37,944 nucleotides of DNA from Candidatus Onthousia excrementipullorum (lineage in GTDB: Bacteria > Bacillota_I > Bacilli_A > RF39 > UBA660): NCBI GenBank assembly GCA_018712385.1, contig DVHC01000035.1, positions 1 through 37,944 of the forward strand, read 5' to 3'. A model generated the notes under the pieces. That model was not told the DNA's origin and did not search any database. It saw only the letters and a list, made by a program, of their open reading frames with translations. This document shows positions 1-8,152 of this stretch, piece by piece. Each line of letters starts with the position of its first letter. Position 1 is the first letter of the stretch. Made by a program: the position numbers and the translations under genes.

Positions 1-227
1 ATATGACAATGAAATAATGCAGAAAAAAAATGATTAATACTGCTCGTAACTGGGGTTATGATGATGGGAAAGCGGAAGGTAAAGCTGAGGGGCTTGAAGA
101 AGGTGCTAAGGCAAAAGAAATAGAAATTGCTAAAAACTTTCTTAAAGATGGTATACCTATAGAAGTAGTATCTAAAAATACTGGTTTAAGTATTGAAGAA
201 CTAGAAGAACTAAATAAAGAAGCCTAA
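1..227 (+). pseudogene. Frameshifted 3' fragment of an Rpn-family PD-(D/E)XK nuclease/transposase gene (cut by the window edge)
   Basis: Only the C-terminal end is present. The peptide from base 30 carries the signature INTARNWGYDDG, then Gly/Lys/Glu-rich repeats (GKAEGKAEGLEEG) and a short helical tail, as in the intact copy at the right edge of the window. Bases 2-22 encode the preceding YDNEIMQ, but a run of eight A at 23-30 is one base longer than the seven in the right-edge copy. This shifts the frame and brings a TGA at 32-34 straight after it. The 65-residue piece from the ATG at 30 is therefore best read as the out-of-frame tail of a broken gene, unless slippage on the A run restores the frame. 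The Rpn family (PF12784) is known for recombination-promoting nucleases annotated as putative transposases. What lies upstream cannot be seen. Confidence 0.75.
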
Positions 228-240
228 GTGCTTCTTTATT
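213..240. terminator. Bidirectional hairpin terminator between the Rpn fragment and divIB
   Basis: A perfect 11-bp stem (213-223 with 230-240) surrounds a six-base loop and overlaps the TAA stop of the left Rpn fragment and the last base of the divIB stop codon. The arms are A/T-rich at the outside, so the hairpin could stop transcripts from either side. The following U tract is modest in both directions. Confidence 0.65.
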
Positions 241-923
241 TATTGCATAATCTGAAAATGATTTCCAGAATCTAAATATAAATAACCTTTCTTACCATCT
301 AACTGTGGTAATACTTCATTATAATAGTTTAATCTTTCAAACTTAGTAATAGTTATATAAACACTATTACCATCATCCATATAAAGCAAAAATCTTTCTT
401 CATCAAACTCATTAGGATCATACTTTATCTCACTAATCTTTTCTCTAATACCTAAATCAACTCTTTTATAATACTTTATAAATCTATTTAATATCTTCTT
501 AGGTATCTCATTAATTAATCTAGGGATAGTGTAAGGAGTCTCTTTATCAAGAGTTACTTCTTTTTTGTTTTCTAAAACATACTTACCATTATCTTCCCTT
601 TTATAAAGAATTTCATATTCTTTTACATCTATTTCTATTACATGATAGAAACTTCTATTTATATCAACACTCTTAATAAGAGGATTCTCCTTTATATTAT
701 TTTTCATAGTTAAGTTTAAAGTCTTATAGAAACTAGGATAATCAGTAAGTCCTGCTAGTTCTATAACATCATCATCACTTAATACTTCATTACCTCTTAT
801 TATAATATTTTTAACTTTAGTATCAAGAACAAATAAGCATACAAAAACTATTACAGCGATAACTATAATAAATATTAAAAAAGGTAATAGTCTTAATTTT
901 TTCTTCTTGATTACTTTAGTCAT
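240..923 (-). CDS. divIB: Cell-division protein DivIB/FtsQ
   Basis: Bitopic membrane protein of the divisome, which works with DivIC/FtsL and the septal peptidoglycan synthase. The 227-residue product has a short basic cytoplasmic tail (MTKVIKKKKLRLL), one membrane segment at about residues 13-34, and then an extracellular POTRA-type domain starting near VKNIIIRGNEVLSDDDV, followed by the FtsQ/DivIB beta domain (PRLINEIP region). This order and length fit the family. It is the last gene of a minus-strand operon, eight bases after murB, which agrees with the common murG-murB-divIB arrangement of Bacillota. The identification rests on motif order and context. Confidence 0.9.
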   Translation of the reverse strand: MTKVIKKKKLRLLPFLIFIIVIAVIVFVCLFVLDTKVKNIIIRGNEVLSDDDVIELAGLTDYPSFYKTLNLTMKNNIKENPLIKSVDINRSFYHVIEIDVKEYEILYKREDNGKYVLENKKEVTLDKETPYTIPRLINEIPKKILNRFIKYYKRVDLGIREKISEIKYDPNEFDEERFLLYMDDGNSVYITITKFERLNYYNEVLPQLDGKKGYLYLDSGNHFQIMQ

Positions 924-931
924 ATATCACA

Positions 932-1849
932 CTACTCCCAATTTACAAATTCTTGTTCTACTCTTAAATCTATTCCATAATGTTCTTTAACGGCATCTTT
1001 TACAAATAGTATTAAATCATGGATATCTTTAGCACTTGCATTATTTTTATTAATTATAAAATTAGCATGGATATTACTAACTTCCGCTCCTCCTTTAGTA
1101 AGCCCTTTAAGTCCTAAGTCTTCTATTAATTTACCAGATGGGTCAGCATCAGGAGGATTTCTAAAAACACTACCTGCACTAGGATAAGTTAAAGGCTGCG
1201 ACTTAACTCTTCTTTCTCTTCTATCTTTTACAACCGCTTCTAAGGCATTTCTATCACCTTTAGTCAAACTTAGGGTTGCCTCTAAACATATATAGTTAGG
1301 ATGAGACTGTAAGAAACTACTACGATAATGGAAATCCATCTCTTCATTAGTTAGAGTTATAATCTTTAAATCATCTGTTAAGACTTTAACACCTCTTGTA
1401 ATATAACCCATATCGCTTTTGTAAGCTCCTGCATTCATATAAACTGCTCCACCAATTGTTCCTGGTATACCGCAAGCAAATTCTAAGCCTGCAAGACCTT
1501 TTTTAATAGATTCTCTTGCTACTTTCATTAAACTTGCTCCTGCACCACAGATTACTTTAGTACCAAAGAACTCTATTTTATTAAATTCATCTAACTTAAT
1601 TAAAACTCCTTCATAAGTCTTATCACTAAATAATAGATTACTACCATTACCAAGTATCTTATATTTAATATTATACTTTCTAATAAGTTTACAAAGTAAT
1701 ACTAACTTATCAGTATTTTTAGGATATATTATCGCTCTAACTAGTCCTCCTACTTTATAAGTAGTAAACTTACTAGCAAACACATCTTTTTGAATCTTCC
1801 CTATATCATTAGATTCAACTTCACATAAAAACTCCTTCATCTTATTCAT
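932..1849 (-). CDS. murB: UDP-N-acetylenolpyruvoylglucosamine reductase MurB
   Basis: Cytoplasmic flavoenzyme that uses NADPH to reduce UDP-GlcNAc-enolpyruvate to UDP-MurNAc, the second committed step of peptidoglycan precursor synthesis. The 305-residue protein has the FAD-binding features TTYKVGG, LGNGSNLLF and GIPGTIGGAVYMNAGAYKSD. It also has YRSSFLQ, and PSAGSVFRNP, which holds the catalytic Ser. The length is normal. Its start codon overlaps the end of murG by eight bases, so the two are probably translationally coupled. It sits between murG and divIB. Confidence 0.96.
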   Translation of the reverse strand: MNKMKEFLCEVESNDIGKIQKDVFASKFTTYKVGGLVRAIIYPKNTDKLVLLCKLIRKYNIKYKILGNGSNLLFSDKTYEGVLIKLDEFNKIEFFGTKVICGAGASLMKVARESIKKGLAGLEFACGIPGTIGGAVYMNAGAYKSDMGYITRGVKVLTDDLKIITLTNEEMDFHYRSSFLQSHPNYICLEATLSLTKGDRNALEAVVKDRRERRVKSQPLTYPSAGSVFRNPPDADPSGKLIEDLGLKGLTKGGAEVSNIHANFIINKNNASAKDIHDLILFVKDAVKEHYGIDLRVEQEFVNWE

Positions 1850-2924
1850 CCCTAACTAATTTTATAATCTCTTCATATATTCTAGTTGCACTATCTGTTA
1901 TTCCTCTTTTTAATAAAGCATTCTTCATACTTTTTAATTTTTCTTTATCATTAAGAGTCTTATCTAATAGATTAACTAAACTATCTTTATTAAAGTCTTC
2001 CTCTTTAAGGATAATACATGCTCCATCATCCTCTAGACTCTTAGCATTTACATATTGATGATTATTAGTAACATATGGACTAGGTACCATAATAGCAGGT
2101 AGTCCTATACTAGTAATTTCTGCAATAGTAGAAGCCCCACTTCTAGTAACAATTAAATCTGCATCCTTCATTAAACCTATTAAATTATCACAAAAAGGTA
2201 CTAGTTTTACATTACTACTTAGTTTTATATCTTTATAATCGTCATAATAGTTTTTACCTGTTATAAGTAAAACTTGATAGTTTTTCCTCTTAAATAAAGG
2301 CAATGTCTCTTTTAACTTCTTAGTCATTGTTAAAGAACCAAGTGAACCCATAACTATTATAACAAGAGGACTATCTTTTTTAAAGCCTAAGGTTGTTTTA
2401 CTAATCTTTTCGATATCTTTTATCTGCTCACTACGAGGATTACCTGTATATATAGTTTTATCTTTTGGAAAGTCTTTAATGCTCTCTTTAAATGATACTA
2501 ATACTTTATCTACATATCTTGATAGGAATTTATTAGATACTCCAGGAATAGAATTTTGTTCATGAATAATAGTCTTTATTTTTAGTTTAGAAGCAGAATA
2601 TATAACAGGTGCTTCTATATAACCACCAAAACCTACAACTATATCTGGTTTAAACTTAATTAACTCTGCTTTAGCAGTTTTACATGCCCTAAAATAGGTC
2701 TTCATAACCTCTATATTCTTAAAGATATTCTTTCTATTTAGTCCTTTCATTTCTATTCCCACATAAGGAATACCCTGTTTAGGAATAATATCTTTCTCCA
2801 TTCTATCAGTTGTCCCAATATATAGTATCTCTACATCTTTATCTTTTTCTTTTAATTTAGATATTAATGCTAAAGCTGGGAATATATGTCCCCCTGTTCC
2901 TCCTGCTGTTATAACAACTTTCAT
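1842..2924 (-). CDS. murG: Lipid II synthase MurG (GlcNAc transferase)
   Basis: Membrane-associated GT28 glycosyltransferase that adds GlcNAc from UDP-GlcNAc to lipid I and so makes lipid II. The N-terminal TAGGTGGHIFPALAL is the conserved glycine-rich motif. GFGGYIEAP, HEQNSIPG and, in the C-terminal half, TRSGASTIAEITSIGLPAIMVP are diagnostic for binding the lipid and nucleotide-sugar substrates. At 360 residues it is full length. An AGGAAGG ribosome site lies upstream. It overlaps murB and follows the phosphohexomutase gene by 35 bases, all in one direction. Confidence 0.96.
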   Translation of the reverse strand: MKVVITAGGTGGHIFPALALISKLKEKDKDVEILYIGTTDRMEKDIIPKQGIPYVGIEMKGLNRKNIFKNIEVMKTYFRACKTAKAELIKFKPDIVVGFGGYIEAPVIYSASKLKIKTIIHEQNSIPGVSNKFLSRYVDKVLVSFKESIKDFPKDKTIYTGNPRSEQIKDIEKISKTTLGFKKDSPLVIIVMGSLGSLTMTKKLKETLPLFKRKNYQVLLITGKNYYDDYKDIKLSSNVKLVPFCDNLIGLMKDADLIVTRSGASTIAEITSIGLPAIMVPSPYVTNNHQYVNAKSLEDDGACIILKEEDFNKDSLVNLLDKTLNDKEKLKSMKNALLKRGITDSATRIYEEIIKLVRDE

Positions 2925-2959
2925 ATTATCGTCCTTCCTATTATAAGATATGTTTAAAA

Positions 2960-4333
2960 TTATTTATTGTACTTAAAGATTAAACTTTCAAATTCATTTT
3001 TAATTTCTTCAAGTCTTTCTTCACTAGAGGCTTCAAATCTTGCTGTCAAATTAGGTCCTGTATTAGATGCTCTTACACTAGCCCATGAATCATCAAAAGT
3101 AACTCTTACTCCATCTATATTATTATAAGTATAACCTTTTTCTTTACAATAATCTTCTATTTTTTTAACAACCTCAAATTTTATTTCATCACGAGTTTTA
3201 TATTTAGTCTCTGGTGTAGAATAATATCTATTAATACCCTCTAATAATTCATCAACAGTTTTTTTAGTATTAGAAAGTATCTCTAATAATCTAAGTCCAG
3301 CATAAATACCACTATCAAAGCCTAAGAATTTATCTCTAAAGTAAACATGACCTGATAGTTCTCCTCCAAAAGCAAGGTCTAACTCTTTAACTTTCGCTTT
3401 AGTATATGAATTACCTGTTCTATAACAATAAGGTGTTCCTCCTAGTTTAATTATCTCATCTTCTAGACTCTTACTACATTTAACATCATAAAGAAAAGTC
3501 TTATTACTTACTTTATTAATGATATCTCTAATAATTATAATCATATAGTAATCTATTGGTATAAACTTACCACTACCTGAAATAACTCCTACTCTATCAC
3601 CATCACCATCAAAAGCAAGACCAACATCAGCTTTTCTATCTATAACCGCTTGTTTTAACTCGTCTAAATTACTTTCAATAGATGGGTCTGGATGATGATT
3701 AGGAAAACTTCCATCACTTTCCCCATTAATAATAGTATAATCTACATCTACTCTTTTAAAGACATCATCTAAAAGAATAGAAGTTGTTCCATTACCAGGG
3801 TCAAGTACTACTTTAACTTTTCTTTTACCAAAAGATAAATTATCTGTCAAAGCACTTAAATAATCTTCTTTTACATCTTTTTTAGTAATAGAGCCTTCTC
3901 CATAATGAAACTTACCTTGCTTTATATAGTTATAGAAGTCCTCTATCTCTTTTCCTTTAGCATTATCATAATCTTTAAAGGCAAACTTAAAACCATTTTC
4001 ATCTTTAGGATTATGACTTGCTGTTATCATAATACCTGAATCAATACTTAAATCAATACAACCAAAGTAATACATTGGAGTTGTACATAATCCTAAATCA
4101 TAAACATTAATTCCTGTATCAATAAGTCCTTGAATTAAAGCTTGATGTAAATCAGGAGAAGATAATCTATTATCATGCCCTACAACACATTTATCTTTTC
4201 CTAAATCTATTAATTTACTACCAAAACCAACTCCTATTGTATAAGCAGTATCTACATCAATATCAGTAGGTACAACTCCTCTAATATCATAACCTCTAAA
4301 TATATATTTATTAATATCTTCTTTTATTTTCAT
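2960..4333 (-). CDS. Phosphohexomutase (phosphomannomutase/phosphoglucomutase, AlgC-like)
   Basis: Member of the alpha-D-phosphohexomutase superfamily that interconverts hexose 6- and 1-phosphates. The 457-residue product has all four active-site elements: the phosphoserine loop TASHNPKDENGFK, the metal-binding DGDGDRVG, the sugar-binding GELSGHVYF, and the phosphate-binding RASNTGPNLTARFE near the C terminus. The length matches the bacterial dual-specificity PMM/PGM group. It is the first gene of the pgm-murG-murB-divIB operon, and its product could also feed UDP-glucose, hence Ugd and the capsule locus in this window. Whether it prefers glucose or mannose cannot be told from the sequence. 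Confidence 0.9.
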   Translation of the reverse strand: MKIKEDINKYIFRGYDIRGVVPTDIDVDTAYTIGVGFGSKLIDLGKDKCVVGHDNRLSSPDLHQALIQGLIDTGINVYDLGLCTTPMYYFGCIDLSIDSGIMITASHNPKDENGFKFAFKDYDNAKGKEIEDFYNYIKQGKFHYGEGSITKKDVKEDYLSALTDNLSFGKRKVKVVLDPGNGTTSILLDDVFKRVDVDYTIINGESDGSFPNHHPDPSIESNLDELKQAVIDRKADVGLAFDGDGDRVGVISGSGKFIPIDYYMIIIIRDIINKVSNKTFLYDVKCSKSLEDEIIKLGGTPYCYRTGNSYTKAKVKELDLAFGGELSGHVYFRDKFLGFDSGIYAGLRLLEILSNTKKTVDELLEGINRYYSTPETKYKTRDEIKFEVVKKIEDYCKEKGYTYNNIDGVRVTFDDSWASVRASNTGPNLTARFEASSEERLEEIKNEFESLIFKYNK

Positions 4334-4355
4334 ATTTATCCCTTTCTAACTATAA

Positions 4356-4364
4356 AGTATATCA
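4356..4364 (-). promoter_or_regulatory. Extended -10 promoter of the pgm-murG-murB-divIB operon
   Basis: On the minus strand the sequence reads TGATATACT, an extended -10 element (TG-n-TATACT), about 20 bases upstream of the phosphohexomutase start. No good -35 box is visible, as is usual for this promoter class. Confidence 0.55.
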
Positions 4365-4416
4365 TCTTTTTTAATATTTATCTTAGTCTTTAAAATATTT
4401 CTACACAACTTGACAA

Positions 4417-5145
4417 TTATTTTTGTTTCTTTTTTATTCCTTTTAAACTATATCTTTTTAATTTACTAAGAGGGTTATTGTAATCACTAATATTTATCCA
4501 AGGAAAGGCATTTAACATATGTCTAACAAAGAAATTAGTCTTAATATCTCGTTTCTTAGTAAGTTCTTCTCTTATTAGTTTTGTAATCTCAGCGGTTACA
4601 TCACGACTTTTAAACTTTCGTGATGAGACTTTAACTTGATAAAGAGTTCTAATAGTAATAATAACATCACTAAGAAAAATAAACATTAAAATAACCGCTA
4701 TTATTCTTAAAGCTAGTATAGGAAGTTTACCTACAATAGATACCACTACAGGATTAAGAACATAAGTAAAGAAGACTCCCCCTATACCAAAAAGAAAGGC
4801 ATTAAATAGGCAAACTCTTCCTTCAATATTAAATCTTCTATCACTATAATCCCACCATCTAGCTTTAAAAATCTTTTCTAAGACATAACTAGTAATATAT
4901 TCAACAGTGGTACAGACAAAGGCACTCATGACAAAGACTGTAACTAAATCAGATTTATATCTTATAATAAATGAGCCCATTAACAAACAACATATTCCGT
5001 ATATTGGTAAATATGGGCCTAAGAAGAAACCTCTATTTAAAACAATTTTCTTATCATGTAAAGTACAACTAATAATTTCTAAAATATAACCAATGAAAGA
5101 ATAAAATATAAATAAAAGAAAAATATAACAAACTGTATCAAACAT
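4417..5145 (-). CDS. CmpB-like multipass membrane protein (putative ABC transporter type IV, PF06541)
   Basis: A 242-residue integral membrane protein with about five to six hydrophobic segments. It shows the family pattern SFIGYILEIISC, LNRGFFLGPYLPIYG and ARWWDYSDRRFNIEGRVC, which I associate with the family labelled ABC_trans_CmpB or 'putative ABC transporter permease'. The biochemical role of that family is not established, and no ATPase gene lies next to it. The C terminus is basic and probably cytoplasmic. It is the last gene of the uppP operon, ten bases after the ZIP transporter gene. An AGGTG ribosome site precedes the ATG. Confidence 0.75.
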   Translation of the reverse strand: MFDTVCYIFLLFIFYSFIGYILEIISCTLHDKKIVLNRGFFLGPYLPIYGICCLLMGSFIIRYKSDLVTVFVMSAFVCTTVEYITSYVLEKIFKARWWDYSDRRFNIEGRVCLFNAFLFGIGGVFFTYVLNPVVVSIVGKLPILALRIIAVILMFIFLSDVIITIRTLYQVKVSSRKFKSRDVTAEITKLIREELTKKRDIKTNFFVRHMLNAFPWINISDYNNPLSKLKRYSLKGIKKKQK

Positions 5146-5155
5146 AAAACTTCAC

Positions 5156-5905
5156 CTAACCTATAAGCATTGCAAATATTGCGATTATAACACCACAGCC
5201 TAACCCAATAATAGTAATCTTTTTATTAGAAGTCTTCTTAACTTTAGGATATAATTCAAAGATAATAATATATAAAAGCATACCTATAGTAAGAGCAAGT
5301 AAGGAACCTATTACAATATCACTAACAGCATTAATATTTAATAAGTAAAGTAATAAACCTCCTACAAAACTAGAAATAAATAAAGATATTATACAAAATA
5401 GATATTTACCTAGTTTTTCATCATTATTTAAGGTTGTAGTAACAATTATTCCTAAAGGTATATTATGAAGCCCAACCCCTAAAGCCATCATTATACCTAA
5501 ATTAATATCATTAATAGCAGTTAAATAAATAGCCATACCTTCAACAAAATTATGAATGATTAAGGCAATAGTAGCAAGAACACCAATATGAACAATATTT
5601 TTCTTCTCTTCTTTCTTAGTCATCTTAACATCTTCATGTTCAGGAACAAAATCATCTATTATTTTAAAGATTAAAAGTCCAAGACAAGTGAAAAGAATAA
5701 ATAGATAAATATGTTTAATACCTAAATGCTCTATAGTATGTCCTAACAAATCTGTTAATATTAGCATTGTAAGGATTGAAAGTGCAAAGGCAAAGATAAA
5801 GTCTAAGACTTTCTTTTGTTTCTTTAAAAAGAATGCTATTATAACACCTATAATGATAAAAAATCCTAATAAGAATGTTATAAATAAAGCAAGTGTATTA
5901 TGCAT
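5156..5905 (-). CDS. ZIP-family divalent metal transporter
   Basis: Predicted Zn2+/Fe2+/Mn2+ importer in the cytoplasmic membrane. The 249-residue product has about eight hydrophobic segments. The two metal-site helices carry HNFVEGMAIY and GVGLHNIPLGI, which match the conserved HNxxEG and HNxP patterns of ZIP proteins. A charged loop with EHEDVKMTKKEEKK lies between helices 3 and 4, where ZIP proteins usually have their variable cytoplasmic loop. It is spaced six bases from the upstream nuclease-domain gene. Metal preference cannot be read from the sequence. Confidence 0.88.
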   Translation of the reverse strand: MHNTLALFITFLLGFFIIIGVIIAFFLKKQKKVLDFIFAFALSILTMLILTDLLGHTIEHLGIKHIYLFILFTCLGLLIFKIIDDFVPEHEDVKMTKKEEKKNIVHIGVLATIALIIHNFVEGMAIYLTAINDINLGIMMALGVGLHNIPLGIIVTTTLNNDEKLGKYLFCIISLFISSFVGGLLLYLLNINAVSDIVIGSLLALTIGMLLYIIIFELYPKVKKTSNKKITIIGLGCGVIIAIFAMLIG

Positions 5906-5911
5906 AAGTTA

Positions 5912-6919
5912 TCACTCCTCATCTATATCCATATATAAATTTATTTCATCTTCAGTTGGGAAATCTTTTAACAAGTTATCAGGAAGTTCATTAAATATTT
6001 TATATTCACTAACTCCTACGGGTTTATTAATATATTTTAAAGTATAGTCTACTATTTGGTTATTTTTGCTAGAACATAAAATAATACCAATAGATGGATT
6101 ATCATTATCATCTTTAACTTGTTCATCTAATGCTGTTAAATAAAAGCCCATCTTACTGCCAAATTCAGGTTTAAACTTACCTACTTTAAGTTCTACAGCG
6201 ATATAACATTTTAGTTTAATATGATAAAATAATAAATCTATATAAAAATCTTCATCACCTACTGTTATTTTATATTGGTTACCCACAAAAGAAAAACCAC
6301 TACCCAATTCTAATAACACATTTTTTAAGCGTTCTAGCATCTTATTTTCAAGTTCTCTTTCTTTATAGTCTTCAGTTAATTCAATTAAATCAAATACATA
6401 AGGTTCTTTCATAATATTATTAGCAAGATCACTATTTTCTTTTAAAGTTACTTTAAAATTATTATGTTTTACATTTTTAACCTGTCTATTATATAAATCA
6501 GTATCTATCTGATAAACAAGAATACTATCAGACCATCCTTCTTCTAAACATTTCTCTATATACCATTTACGAATATTCTTATCCTTAACTTTTTGCATTA
6601 AGGTAATATTATGTTTCCATGGTAATTTTGCAACCAGTTGCAAAAATTCATTATCATTTTTATACTCATTATAAAATGCTTTCATATAATTTAAATTACG
6701 AACAGAAAATCCCTTTAAATTAGGAAATGTTAGTTTTAATTCTAAAGCCAAATTTTCTACAAACTTATTTCCCCAAGTATAATTTTCATTAATTGTTTTA
6801 CCAATTCTGTAGTACAAATTTACCAAATCAGCATTGGCGTTTGTCATAACTTTTAATTGAGTACTTTTAACATCATTTTTTATATTATTATATATTTCTT
6901 GAAATGACTTATCTAACAT
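5912..6919 (-). CDS. DUF1016/YhcG-like protein with PD-(D/E)XK nuclease domain
   Basis: The 335-residue product has the two-part layout of the YhcG/DUF1016 family. The N-terminal helical domain contains LVNLYYRIGKTI, GFSVRNLNYMKAFY and the stretch WKHNITLM. The C-terminal nuclease-like domain has the core FYIDLLFYH followed by IAVELKVGKF, giving an Asp and a Glu-x-Lys in the right places. The family is often found with restriction-modification genes or as solitary genes, but the activity of most members is not known. Here it sits alone between uppP and a ZIP transporter gene, with a strong AAGGAGG site before the ATG. It may be a cargo gene inserted in a housekeeping operon; that is inference. 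Confidence 0.87.
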   Translation of the reverse strand: MLDKSFQEIYNNIKNDVKSTQLKVMTNANADLVNLYYRIGKTINENYTWGNKFVENLALELKLTFPNLKGFSVRNLNYMKAFYNEYKNDNEFLQLVAKLPWKHNITLMQKVKDKNIRKWYIEKCLEEGWSDSILVYQIDTDLYNRQVKNVKHNNFKVTLKENSDLANNIMKEPYVFDLIELTEDYKERELENKMLERLKNVLLELGSGFSFVGNQYKITVGDEDFYIDLLFYHIKLKCYIAVELKVGKFKPEFGSKMGFYLTALDEQVKDDNDNPSIGIILCSSKNNQIVDYTLKYINKPVGVSEYKIFNELPDNLLKDFPTEDEINLYMDIDEE

Positions 6920-6938
6920 AGTGTTTCCTCCTTAAAAT

Positions 6939-7754
6939 TTAAAGTATTACTGTTATAATAACAATTAAAGCTAAGATAATACGATAAATCATAAATAGTT
7001 TAAAGTCATGTTTTTTAAGATATTGTAGTAAAAATTTAATACAAATTAAACCAGTAACAAATGATACAACAATTCCTAAGATAAAGATAGTGGCATTTTG
7101 CATTATTAATTCTACTGCTCCATCATCAAGTAACTGAAGAACACAGGCTCCAAGAACAACAGGTGCTGATAGATAAAAGGAAAACTTAGCTGCACTTTCT
7201 CTATCTACTTTTAAACATCTAGCACTTGCAATTGTTGTACCACTACGAGAAAAACCTGGTATTAAGGCAAAGACTTGAGAACAACCAATAATAATAGCAT
7301 CTTTAAAAGATAGTTCCTTAGTGTTTTTCTCTTCTTTACTATTTTTATCTACAAGATAGATGATAATACCCATTACTATTAGAGCTGTTGCAATTAAAAG
7401 ATAGTTAGTTCTAATAGCATCTTCAATAACATCTTCAAATAAAACACCTACGATAGCAGCAGGAATAGTAGCAACTACTATTTGCCAGAATAGTTTACCA
7501 TCCTTATCTTTAACACCTTTAGTTACTCCTTTTATAACCATATTTAAAAAGTCTTTAAAGAAGAATACCGCTATCGCTAACAAAGTACCTAAGTGTAATG
7601 CTAAATCAAAGCATAAAGCCACTTTAGTAGACATATCAGCACCAATGCCAAAAAGGTCCCTAAAAATAATTAAATGAGCACTACTTGAAATAGGCAAAAA
7701 CTCCGCAATTCCTTGAATAATTCCTAAAATAATTGTATTAATAATATCTGTCAT
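6939..7754 (-). CDS. uppP: Undecaprenyl-diphosphatase UppP (BacA)
   Basis: Integral membrane phosphatase that recycles undecaprenyl pyrophosphate to the monophosphate, the carrier for peptidoglycan, capsule and teichoic acid subunits. The 271-residue protein has the signature GIIQGIAEFLPISSSAHL near the N terminus and PGFSRSGTTIA in the second half, which together form the active site. About seven to eight hydrophobic helices and the length are typical. An AGAGG site lies before the ATG. It heads a run of four close genes. The lipid carrier it recycles is needed by both the mur operon and the capsule locus here. Confidence 0.95.
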   Translation of the reverse strand: MTDIINTIILGIIQGIAEFLPISSSAHLIIFRDLFGIGADMSTKVALCFDLALHLGTLLAIAVFFFKDFLNMVIKGVTKGVKDKDGKLFWQIVVATIPAAIVGVLFEDVIEDAIRTNYLLIATALIVMGIIIYLVDKNSKEEKNTKELSFKDAIIIGCSQVFALIPGFSRSGTTIASARCLKVDRESAAKFSFYLSAPVVLGACVLQLLDDGAVELIMQNATIFILGIVVSFVTGLICIKFLLQYLKKHDFKLFMIYRIILALIVIITVIL

Positions 7755-7778
7755 AATTAACCTCTTTTCTACTAGTTA

Positions 7779-7787
7779 AGTATACCA
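7779..7787 (-). promoter_or_regulatory. Extended -10 promoter upstream of uppP
   Basis: The minus strand reads TGGTATACT 25-33 bases upstream of the uppP ATG, an extended -10 element without a clear -35 box. It would serve the uppP, DUF1016, ZIP and CmpB-like genes, which are separated by only 6-19 bases. Confidence 0.5.
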
Positions 7788-7862
7788 TTAAAATATGATA
7801 AAAGAAAGTAGAATAAAACTATTAGACATTTATAAACACTAGAAATTTATATTAAATTAATA

Positions 7863-7909
7863 AAGGGACTGAGTAGAAATCAATATTTTTATTTTCTAAT
7901 CAGTCCCTT
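7863..7909 (-). terminator. Long hairpin after the Rpn gene remnant
   Basis: Seventeen positions on each side (7863-7879 with 7893-7909) pair with a single mismatch at 7873/7899 around a 13-base loop. On the minus strand the stem is followed by a T-rich stretch. It lies between the decayed Rpn copy and uppP and probably ends transcription from the Rpn side. A role as the end structure of a mobile element is possible but nothing else supports it. Confidence 0.6.
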
Positions 7910-7921
7910 AATATTTACTTA

Positions 7922-8152
7922 CTACATCAAGGTAGTTATTTGTTTTTTAGATAGTCCAGTTGCTTTCATTACACCTTTAACAGATAGTTCATTTTAAGAA
8001 GATTCTTTGCAATAGATTTTTCTCTTTCTTTAGCACCTTCTTTTCTAGCAGAATTTAATTATTTCTTTTGTACTATCTCTACATCATAAAGCATTCCAAA
8101 TTTATCATCTAAACCTAATTCTTTTAGTTTTTTCATAATTATTATTCTTTCT
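7922..8152 (-). pseudogene. Decayed tandem copy of the 3' end of the adjacent Rpn gene
   Basis: Read on the minus strand, this stretch starts directly after the stop of the intact Rpn gene and encodes a close relative of its last 75 or so residues: MKKLKELGLDDKFGMLYD, then EIVQKK, a TAA stop where the intact copy has Glu, LNSARKEGAKEREKSIAKN, a one-base frameshift, and VMKATGLSKKQITTLM ending in TAG. No N-terminal or nuclease-core part is present. It is a non-coding relic of a second copy or of a partial tandem duplication. Confidence 0.8.

Noticed and set aside
7863-7909. The long hairpin as the terminal inverted repeat of an insertion sequence
   Set aside because: No second copy of the arms, no target duplication and no transposase of an IS family were found near it; a terminator is the simpler reading.
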